NCBI RefSeq assembly: GCF_030994125.1
Contig: NZ_CP099917.1
Coordinates: forward strand, 2,300,001-2,364,000
Direction of reading: 5' to 3'
Length of the DNA stretch: 64,000 bases
From: Pseudoalteromonas xiamenensis
GTDB taxonomy: Bacteria > Pseudomonadota > Gammaproteobacteria > Enterobacterales > Alteromonadaceae
Part shown: positions 57,609 to 64,000 of the stretch, in pieces
Layout: every line of letters starts with the position of its first letter
Position numbering within the stretch: position 1 is the first letter of the stretch
Notes under the pieces: generated by a model
What the model was told of the DNA's origin: nothing
The model's database searches: none
The model's input: only the letters and a program-made list of their open reading frames with translations
Translations under genes and position numbers: made by a program

Positions 57609-57917
57609 ATGCCAATTGGTGATGCTTTTAGTAATGGGGTTGAAGGCTTCAATCGTGCGTCGCAGCAGATTGAGCGCACGAGCGCAGATATTAATCGCGC
57701 TACCTTACAACAACAGGATGATGACCAAATCGCGCAGCAGCGTCAACTTCAGGCCGCTCGTCCTGAAGAAGCGGTAACGCCACCAGTATCGCAACCACCT
57801 CGTCTCGACGAGTCGCTGGTGCAACTTAAAGTGGAAGAATTTAACGCTAAAGCTAATACGCAATCCATACGTACAGCCGATGAGGTGTTAGGGACGTTGG
57901 TCGACATTAAAGTGTAA
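57609..57917 (+). CDS. Small flagellar axial-like protein (rod/hook D0-type ends only)
   Basis: A 102-residue protein. The C-terminal ~35 residues (ESLVQLKVEEFNAKANTQSI, then RTADEVLGTLVDIKV) strongly resemble the C-terminal helix of flagellar rod and hook proteins (FlgC, FlgE, FlgG type, with ANxxxIRTADEMLGTLLDI). The N-terminal part (NGVEGFNRASQQIERTSADI) resembles their N-terminal helix. The central domains are missing, replaced by a Gln/Pro-rich linker. The start at 57609 has GAGGAGGGGAGCT upstream. It ends one base before the next gene, so the two are probably made together. Its role is unknown. Confidence 0.72.
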   Translation: MPIGDAFSNGVEGFNRASQQIERTSADINRATLQQQDDDQIAQQRQLQAARPEEAVTPPVSQPPRLDESLVQLKVEEFNAKANTQSIRTADEVLGTLVDIKV

Positions 57918-57918
57918 A

Positions 57919-58821
57919 ATGAACATCGTTACGCCGCAGCCGGCGCTAAATTTCCACACAGGTAACGTCTACACTGAAACCGCGAGGCGTGACAATCAAT
58001 TGCGGGAAGTGATTCCACAACCCGCCCAAGCGGCTGCGTCTTTCACCGAAAATAAAGCCTATCAAGATACAGATAAAGCGAAACAAGCTCCTTCAGACGA
58101 AAAAGGACTCTACGACAAAAAAGGGCAACTTGAGGATAAACAAGCTGTTCAGAGTCGCGATGCAAAAGACGAGCATGGTCATGAAGAAGGTGACCATTCA
58201 AGTGGTCGAGAAGAGCAAAAAGCGGAAGCAGAACTTAAGCAAATAGAAGAGCTGAAAGATCGTGACACGGAAGTGCGATTACACGAAGAAGCGCATGCTC
58301 GAGTTGGCGGCCAACACGCAGGTAGCCCTAGCTACGAGTTTCAAAAAGGGCCTGATGGCACCAATTATGCGGTTGGTGGTGAAGTCATGATTGACGTGGC
58401 GGAAGTCCCCGGCGATCCACAAGGCACCATCGACAAAATGCAAACGGTTCGCGCGGCGGCACTGGCACCAGCAGAGCCGTCAGGGGCCGATCGCGCAATC
58501 GCGGCTGATGCATCGAGAAAAATCGCCTCTGCGCAAGCCGAGCTCTCTAAACAAGCTTTGAATGGTGATGGAGAAGACGATAAAACTCGTGTAAACAGTT
58601 TTGAGCGCCGACGTCTTGCTGGAGAAGACGAAGATGCCTCGTTGAACGCAGCGCAGAGCGATGTGCTTGAAGCTAAAGATAATTCTGTCCCATCGTTTCA
58701 AAATCGCAGTCTGAAGAAAGATAGAAATCCAGATGTAGAGTCAAGAGCAATGCGAATTGCTGACTTCTATCAACATGTGCATGAACCAAAAAGTGCATCT
58801 GGATTCAACGCCTACATTTAA
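57919..58821 (+). CDS. SprA-related putative metalloprotease-family protein
   Basis: A 300-residue, strongly charged protein. Residues 1-110 are low-complexity and rich in Lys, Glu, Asp and His. Residues about 115-205 are the conserved core of the SprA-related family (called putative metalloprotease, CJM1_0395 type), with the HExxH-type motif HEEAH (His122, Glu123, His126) and GGQHAGSPSYEFQKGPDG, then MIDVAEVPGDPQGT. No signal peptide is visible. Whether it is an active protease is not established for the family. The preceding gene, one base away, encodes a small flagellar axial-like protein, which suggests a joint role. Confidence 0.82.
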   Translation: MNIVTPQPALNFHTGNVYTETARRDNQLREVIPQPAQAAASFTENKAYQDTDKAKQAPSDEKGLYDKKGQLEDKQAVQSRDAKDEHGHEEGDHSSGREEQKAEAELKQIEELKDRDTEVRLHEEAHARVGGQHAGSPSYEFQKGPDGTNYAVGGEVMIDVAEVPGDPQGTIDKMQTVRAAALAPAEPSGADRAIAADASRKIASAQAELSKQALNGDGEDDKTRVNSFERRRLAGEDEDASLNAAQSDVLEAKDNSVPSFQNRSLKKDRNPDVESRAMRIADFYQHVHEPKSASGFNAYI

Positions 58822-58940
58822 CTTTTCGTGCTGGTTAACTCACCGGTTCATTGTTTGATTTAACGCTCTCCCATCAATTGAATTACTCATCTATTGCAAG
58901 CATAGCTAAGTGACGGTAACCGGCTGCGTAAAGAAATAAA

Positions 58941-58963
58941 AAAGGCCGCAAGCGCGGCCTTCT
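58941..58963 (-). terminator. Terminator of tex
   Basis: Read on the minus strand, AAGGCCGCG - CTT - GCGGCCTT is followed by TTTTATTTC, 15 bases after the tex stop. It is a good Rho-independent terminator for tex and may also stop transcripts from the opposite side. Confidence 0.88.
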
Positions 58964-58977
58964 CATCAAGGATTCGA

Positions 58978-61281
58978 TCACTTTTTTAATTTAGCAAAGG
59001 CTTCCGCAAACGCGTTACCCATTGCTGCATTAGCCGATACCGGTTTTGGCTTGTTTGCCGCACGAGGAGCCGCTTTCTTTTCGACCGCAGGTTTGCTCGC
59101 TGGTGCGCTTTGTACTTCATCTTCCAAGCGCATAGTAAAGCTGATGCGTTTACGGGCAACGTCGACCTCGAGTACTTTTACTTTGACAATATCACCCGCT
59201 TTGACCACTTCACGAGGGTCGCTGATAAACTTGTTGGTTAACGCTGAAATATGGACGAGGCCATCTTGATGAACGCCGACGTCAACAAAGGCACCAAAGT
59301 TCGCAACGTTAGACACGACACCTTCAAGTACCATTCCCACTTTTAAATCAGAGATAGTTTCAACGCCAGCTTTGAACTCAGCCGTTTTGAACTCAGGGCG
59401 TGGGTCGCGGCCTGGTTTGTCGAGCTCACTGATGATGTCGGTTACGGTTGGTAAACCGAACTTTTCATCGGTGAAGTCATTCGCAACCAACTTGTTAAGA
59501 ATGTCTTTATTGCCTATCAATGAGGATACTTGCAGTTGTTTTGTCTCGCAAATACGCTTTACAACTGGGTAGGCTTCGGGGTGAACCGCGGATGCATCGA
59601 GAGGATCTTTACCGTCAATAATACGTAAAAAACCGGCGGCTTGTTCGAAAGCTTTTGGCCCTAAACGCTCTACTTTTTTCAATTCTGAGCGGCTTGCAAA
59701 GCGACCATTTTCATCACGATAGCGAACAATATTGGTTGCGAGTGTTTTATTTAAGCCCGAAACACGTGTAAGTAGAGGCACTGATGCCGTATTGACGTCA
59801 ACGCCCACAGAGTTTACACAATCCTCTACAACTGTCGTCAATGTTTGGCCTAGCTGACTTTGTGATACGTCATGTTGATATTGACCAACCCCGATGGATT
59901 TCGGCTCAATTTTTACCAGTTCCGCAAGCGGATCTTGGAGGCGGCGAGCAATAGAAACAGCCCCGCGAAGCGATACATCTAGATCGGGGAATTCATTTGC
60001 CGCGAATTCGGATGCAGAGTAAACCGATGCGCCCGCTTCACTGACCATGATCTTGTTCATTTTCAGGTCCGCAACAGCTTTGACGAGTTCTGCGGCAAGC
60101 TTATCGGTTTCTCTAGAAGCTGTTCCATTACCGATTGCAATGAGTTCGACTTTATATTGACGGCATAACTGCTCAAGCGTGCGCAGCGATTTATCCCACA
60201 AGTTTTGTGGAACATGCGGGAAAATGGTGTTTGTTGTTAGAAGTTTACCTGTCGCGTCAACTACGGCGATTTTACACCCTGTACGCAGACCAGGATCGAT
60301 CCCCATAGTTACCTTTGCTCCCGCGGGCGCAGCCATTAACAGGTCTTTTAAATTTTTTGCAAATACATCAATCGCGTCTGTTTCAGCACGCTCGCGCATG
60401 TTGCCAAGAAATTCATTTTCTAAGTGCAGAGCCAATTTTACTTTCCATGCCCATTGCACAACCGTTAACAACCATGCACTTGCCGCTTTGCCTGAAATAG
60501 CCAAACGGTAGTGGTCGGCAATCATCTGAGCACAATAAGCCGCCGCATCTTCTGAAGACGGCTCAGGGTTAATGTTCAGTTGCAAGAAGCCTTCGTTGCG
60601 ACCGCGAAGCATCGCCAGAGCACGATGTGAAGGGACTTTCGCGAGAGGCTCGCTGTGTTCGAAATAGTCTTGAAACTTTACACCACTCTTTTCTTGGCCC
60701 GCGATAACGTTGCTCTCGATTTGGCCATTTTTTTGAATGTAATGTCTAAAAGTAGCTAAAAGCTTAGCGTCTTCCGCGAAGCGTTCCATTAGGATAAATT
60801 TCGCGCCTTCTAGTGCCGCTTTGATGTCTTCAATTCCTTTGGAGATATCGACAAAGGCATTGGCTTCAGCTTCAGGATCTTTATCTGCGTCGTGAAACAG
60901 CAAATCGGCAAGTGGCTCAAGACCCGCTTCAATCGCGATTTGGCCTTTGGTACGGCGCTTAGGCTTATATGGAAGATAAAGATCTTCAAGCTCCGTTTTG
61001 CTTTGAGCACTGTGAATGTCACGTTCGAGCGCTTCTGATAATTTACCTTGCTCTTTGATAGTTGCGAGGATGAAAGTACGGCGCTCTTCAAGCTCTCGCA
61101 AGTAAGATAGGCGTTGTTCTAAGAGACGTAATTGGGTGTCGTCTAAACCCCCTGTGACTTCTTTACGGTAACGAGCGATAAAAGGCACTGTAGCACCTTC
61201 ATCAAGAAGTCCAACAGCAGCGATAACTTGTTGTTCTTTGGCATTGAGTTCTTGTGCCAAACGAAGAGAGATGTTGCTCAT
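58978..61281 (-). CDS. tex: Transcription accessory protein Tex
   Basis: A 767-residue nucleic-acid-binding protein. An N-terminal helical domain ([24 protein letters not shown]) is followed by a YqgF/RNase H-like domain ([20 protein letters not shown]), a helix-hairpin-helix region ([18 protein letters not shown]) and a C-terminal S1 domain ([22 protein letters not shown]). A basic Ala/Lys-rich tail ends it. Related to eukaryotic Spt6, it binds RNA and RNA polymerase. It lies downstream of greB on the same strand; both act on transcription elongation. Confidence 0.96.
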   Translation of the reverse strand: MSNISLRLAQELNAKEQQVIAAVGLLDEGATVPFIARYRKEVTGGLDDTQLRLLEQRLSYLRELEERRTFILATIKEQGKLSEALERDIHSAQSKTELEDLYLPYKPKRRTKGQIAIEAGLEPLADLLFHDADKDPEAEANAFVDISKGIEDIKAALEGAKFILMERFAEDAKLLATFRHYIQKNGQIESNVIAGQEKSGVKFQDYFEHSEPLAKVPSHRALAMLRGRNEGFLQLNINPEPSSEDAAAYCAQMIADHYRLAISGKAASAWLLTVVQWAWKVKLALHLENEFLGNMRERAETDAIDVFAKNLKDLLMAAPAGAKVTMGIDPGLRTGCKIAVVDATGKLLTTNTIFPHVPQNLWDKSLRTLEQLCRQYKVELIAIGNGTASRETDKLAAELVKAVADLKMNKIMVSEAGASVYSASEFAANEFPDLDVSLRGAVSIARRLQDPLAELVKIEPKSIGVGQYQHDVSQSQLGQTLTTVVEDCVNSVGVDVNTASVPLLTRVSGLNKTLATNIVRYRDENGRFASRSELKKVERLGPKAFEQAAGFLRIIDGKDPLDASAVHPEAYPVVKRICETKQLQVSSLIGNKDILNKLVANDFTDEKFGLPTVTDIISELDKPGRDPRPEFKTAEFKAGVETISDLKVGMVLEGVVSNVANFGAFVDVGVHQDGLVHISALTNKFISDPREVVKAGDIVKVKVLEVDVARKRISFTMRLEDEVQSAPASKPAVEKKAAPRAANKPKPVSANAAMGNAFAEAFAKLKK

Positions 61282-61306
61282 GCAAAATCCTTATAAAAAT
61301 TCAGTA

Positions 61307-61324
61307 GCACAACCTTGGTTGTGC
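61307..61324. promoter_or_regulatory. Short perfect hairpin between greB and tex
   Basis: GCACAACC-TT-GGTTGTGC is an exact eight-pair dyad in the 80-base gap between greB and tex. On the minus strand it is followed by TACTGAATTTTTATAAGG, so it may be a weak terminator or attenuator before tex, or a protein binding site. Confidence 0.4.
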
Positions 61325-61361
61325 GCATATCGTCGATTTTATCACCCATGCTGGGCGGCGA

Positions 61362-61835
61362 CTAGGTTCTGTATGAGATTGAGTTGATATACCACGTCTT
61401 TTTGCCTTCTGGCGTGCGTACTACGACGTCATCATCGACGGCTTTACCAAGTAATGCTCGAGCCATCGGCGCGTCGATAGAAACCACCTCTTTTTGGTCA
61501 TAAATCTCATCAGGACCGACTATCTGAAAAGTCAGGGTGTCCCCATCGTCATTTTCAATTTCGACCAATGCGCCGAAAAATACTTTACCTTCCTGATCTG
61601 GGTGCGGATAAACAATTTTCAACTCAGGTAGGCGTTTTCTTAAATAGCGGACACGACGGTCAATTTGTCGCAAAAGGCGTTTATTGAACGTGTAATCAGC
61701 ATTTTCGGAGCGGTCGCCAAGGCTTGCAGCCCAAGTAACAATTTTGGTGACTTCAGGGCGTTTTTCAAACCACAACTGATCATGTTCTTGCTGTAATTGG
61801 CGATAGCCTTCAGGGGTTATCAAATTGGTTTTCAC
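61362..61835 (-). CDS. greB: Transcript cleavage factor GreB
   Basis: A 157-residue factor that enters the RNA polymerase secondary channel and stimulates cleavage of backtracked RNA. The N-terminal coiled coil carries the acidic tip (ASLGDRSENADYTFNKR), and the C-terminal FKBP-like domain has VSIDAPMARALLGKAVDDDV. The basic patch typical of GreB over GreA is present (YTFNKRLLRQIDRRVRYLRKRLPEL region). It is divergent from ompR. Confidence 0.95.
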   Translation of the reverse strand: MKTNLITPEGYRQLQQEHDQLWFEKRPEVTKIVTWAASLGDRSENADYTFNKRLLRQIDRRVRYLRKRLPELKIVYPHPDQEGKVFFGALVEIENDDGDTLTFQIVGPDEIYDQKEVVSIDAPMARALLGKAVDDDVVVRTPEGKKTWYINSISYRT

Positions 61836-62005
61836 GCTGTACTCTCTATCAAATTTTCACCGCAACCTTAATCAAAGCGAGATACTTTGTCGAGTTTGGT
61901 GTGCTGTAAACTTATGTAACAAAGTAGTATCAAATTCCCATGTCTAAGTCCGTCTATTTCCATTATATTTAAGGTTCTAGGCTTGCCAATAAGAAGAATG
62001 AAATT

Positions 62006-62725
62006 ATGGGAATGGAAACAACAAAAATTCTCGTCGTCGACGATGATATGCGCCTTCGTAGTTTGCTTGAGCGTTATTTGGTAGAACAAGGTTTTATCGT
62101 AAGGACGGCAGCAAATTCAGAACAGATGGACCGATTATTGGAGCGTGAAAACTTTCACATGATGGTGTTGGATTTAATGTTACCAGGCGAAGATGGGTTG
62201 TCTATATGTCGCCGTTTACGTCAAAAGGAAAATGAAATTCCTATCGTGATGTTGACGGCAAAAGGCGACGAAGTTGACCGTATTATTGGTCTAGAACTGG
62301 GGGCGGACGACTATCTACCAAAACCTTTCAACCCAAGAGAGTTACTCGCGCGTATTAAAGCCGTGTTACGTCGACGCACGAAGGAAGTGCCAGGGGCACC
62401 CTCAGCGGAAGAAAACATTGTTGCGTTCGGACAATTTGCACTTAACCTAGCGACGCGTGAAATGCAGCGTGGAGATGAAAGTCTATCGCTGACCAGTGGT
62501 GAATTTGCGGTGCTTAAAGCGCTAGTGTCTCACCCAAGAGAGCCATTAAGTCGTGACAAACTGATGAATTTAGCACGTGGTCGAGATTACAGTGCGCTTG
62601 AGCGAAGCATCGATGTGCAAGTATCGCGTCTGCGTCGCATGATCGAAGAAGACCCCGCAAACCCTCGCTATATTCAAACCGTTTGGGGATTAGGTTATGT
62701 CTTTGTGCCAGACGGTGGTAAATAA
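62006..62725 (+). CDS. ompR: Response regulator OmpR
   Basis: A 239-residue regulator with a receiver domain (acidic residues in LVVDDDMRLR, phospho-acceptor Asp56 in LDLMLPGEDG, Lys in LPKPFNPRE) and a winged-helix DNA-binding domain (LTSGEFAVLKALVSHPREPLSRDKLM region, ending RYIQTVWGLGYVFVPDG). It is partner to EnvZ, encoded eight bases downstream. A second ATG two codons later is an alternative start. It typically controls porin genes in response to osmolarity. Confidence 0.96.
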   Translation: MGMETTKILVVDDDMRLRSLLERYLVEQGFIVRTAANSEQMDRLLERENFHMMVLDLMLPGEDGLSICRRLRQKENEIPIVMLTAKGDEVDRIIGLELGADDYLPKPFNPRELLARIKAVLRRRTKEVPGAPSAEENIVAFGQFALNLATREMQRGDESLSLTSGEFAVLKALVSHPREPLSRDKLMNLARGRDYSALERSIDVQVSRLRRMIEEDPANPRYIQTVWGLGYVFVPDGGK

Positions 62726-62732
62726 GTAGCAC

Positions 62733-64000
62733 ATGAGTATTTTGCCAAGAAGTGCGTTCGGACAAACGGTTTTTTTCGTGGGCGCACTGCTGTTAATCAA
62801 TCAGATCGTTTCCTACATCACCGTCACGTTGTATGTGGTTAAGCCCACGTTTGAACAAGTGAATCTGATGCTGGCCAAGCAGGTCAAAACCGTCTTCATC
62901 GACCAAGAAGAAGGGGTCGAAATGACCAGTGCAATGTCAAAGAAGTTCTTTGAGATCACGGGTATCGAAGTCATGACGCAACGAGAAGCGTACGCGAATG
63001 GACTTGGGCAAGCCAAAGAATACACGATGTTGTCACGTAGCATGTCTGAACAGCTGAATGGTTCAGCGCGCGTGATGATCAGTCAAGGTAACCCACTGGT
63101 GTATTGGGTTGAAGCGCCGCAAGCTCCTGGGTATTGGGTACGTGTACCATTATCTGGATTTACCGAAACCAACATTCAATTCTTGGTTTTTTACTTATCC
63201 ACGATTGGCTTTTTGAGTGTGTTAGGTGGTTGGTTGTTTGCAAGACACTTAAATAAACCACTGAAATCACTGCAAATTGCAGCAGGTCGAGTTGGTGTTG
63301 GGGATTTCAGTACACGACTAAAAGAAGAAGGTTCGACGGAAGTGATTGAAGTGACTAAAGCGTTCAATCAGATGTCGAAAGGGATAGCCGATCTTGAAAA
63401 TGACCGCCGACTGATGATGGCGGGCGTGTCGCATGATTTACGAACACCATTGACTCGGATTCGCCTCGCCACAGAAATGATGAATGACGAGGATGATTAT
63501 TTGCGTCAAGGCATTATTGATGACATCGAGGATATGAACGCCATTATCGATCAGTTCATTGAATATCTGCGACACCACAACACCGCGGAGCTAGAGCTGG
63601 ATGACATCAATCATGTTGTACAAGAAGTTGTGCATGCTGAGCAGCAACATCAGCGTGAGATACGGCTAACCGTTCAGGAAAATTTACCTAACGTACTGAT
63701 GAATTGTGTCGCGTTGAAGCGTGTGGTCACCAACATGATTGAAAACGCGATCCGTTATTCTGATGATGTCATTGACGTTGAAACGCAATATTTAGCCGAT
63801 AAAAAACAAGTGCTTGTTACGGTTAAGGATAAAGGGCCTGGGATCCCTGAGTCAGAGCTGGAGAAAGTGTTTGAGCCCTTTACCCGTGGTGATTTGGCGC
63901 GAGGGAGTGAAGGCAGTGGACTGGGGCTTGCGATTATTAAACGGATTGTTTCAACCCATCGAGGTACCGTTAAACTGCGTAATCGTAAAGGCGGTGGCTT
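62733..64000 (+). CDS. envZ: Osmosensor histidine kinase EnvZ (partial, runs off the end)
   Basis: An open frame of 422 codons that continues past the window, probably missing only some 10-20 residues. The N-terminal membrane helix ([21 protein letters not shown]) is followed by a periplasmic part and a second helix ([20 protein letters not shown]). Then come HAMP, the phospho-acceptor histidine in [17 protein letters not shown], and the ATPase boxes [19 protein letters not shown] and [11 protein letters not shown]. It forms the EnvZ/OmpR pair with the gene just upstream. It is not frameshifted within the window. Confidence 0.95.
   Translation, partial: MSILPRSAFGQTVFFVGALLLINQIVSYITVTLYVVKPTFEQVNLMLAKQVKTVFIDQEEGVEMTSAMSKKFFEITGIEVMTQREAYANGLGQAKEYTMLSRSMSEQLNGSARVMISQGNPLVYWVEAPQAPGYWVRVPLSGFTETNIQFLVFYLSTIGFLSVLGGWLFARHLNKPLKSLQIAAGRVGVGDFSTRLKEEGSTEVIEVTKAFNQMSKGIADLENDRRLMMAGVSHDLRTPLTRIRLATEMMNDEDDYLRQGIIDDIEDMNAIIDQFIEYLRHHNTAELELDDINHVVQEVVHAEQQHQREIRLTVQENLPNVLMNCVALKRVVTNMIENAIRYSDDVIDVETQYLADKKQVLVTVKDKGPGIPESELEKVFEPFTRGDLARGSEGSGLGLAIIKRIVSTHRGTVKLRNRKGGG

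Noticed and set aside
57919..58821. SprA-like protein as a secreted toxin
   Set aside because: No signal peptide, toxin domain or immunity gene is seen; the conserved core fits the housekeeping-like SprA-related family.

Overview
The window looks like a chromosomal segment of a marine-type gammaproteobacterium, most likely of the order Alteromonadales. I base this on the protein families (TmcA, LexA, NfuA, BioH, GreB, EnvZ) and on a gene order I recall from Shewanella and relatives: plsB / lexA / cytochrome c oxidase operon / nfuA / comF-bioH / tex-greB / ompR-envZ. The genus cannot be fixed by eye. Apart from the rRNA it is densely coding, with no phage, transposase or CRISPR array.

Layout. 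1-1346: 3' end of a 23S rRNA gene, a 5S gene with terminator, then a decayed 5S-like remnant with a second terminator. 1347-1897: no gene seen. 1898-10013 (minus strand): a PhnA-like zinc-ribbon protein, a ribbon-helix-helix protein, a CheW protein with an inserted zinc-binding CZB domain, an orphan solute-binding protein, tmcA, uvrD and cheV. 10155-15418: potassium channel, small membrane protein, EVE-domain protein, tesB, plsB. 15530-20772: the S10 ribosomal protein operon (rpsJ to rpsQ) with promoter, leader and terminator; it stops at rpsQ and the spc operon does not follow. 20891-25042: a CrbS/CrbR-type carbon-sensing two-component pair. 25141-32278: a TonB receptor divergent from a permease, a secreted MetX-like hydrolase, 3-hydroxybutyrate dehydrogenase and both subunits of a 3-oxoacid CoA-transferase. 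Together these read as a locus for using 3-hydroxybutyrate or its oligomers. 32377-41467: lexA with two SOS boxes, then the cytochrome c oxidase structural and assembly operon. 41617-50155: a complete F7-like chemosensory operon (STAS, CheY, CheA, CheW, soluble PAS receptor, CheR, CheD, CheB). 50166-58821: polysaccharide deacetylase, a MATE transporter gene broken by two single-base frameshifts, a small membrane protein, nfuA, an M14 peptidase, comF, bioH, a very small flagellar-axial-like protein and a SprA-like metalloprotease-family protein. 58978-64000: tex, greB, ompR, and envZ running off the end.

The most notable points are the 3-hydroxybutyrate(-oligomer) locus with its periplasmic MetX-like enzyme and twin dyad operators, the isolated S10 operon lying between plsB and lexA, the CheW protein interrupted by a zinc-binding domain next to an orphan binding protein, and the small pair of an axial-like protein and a SprA-like protein. 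None is proven to be a new system from sequence alone.
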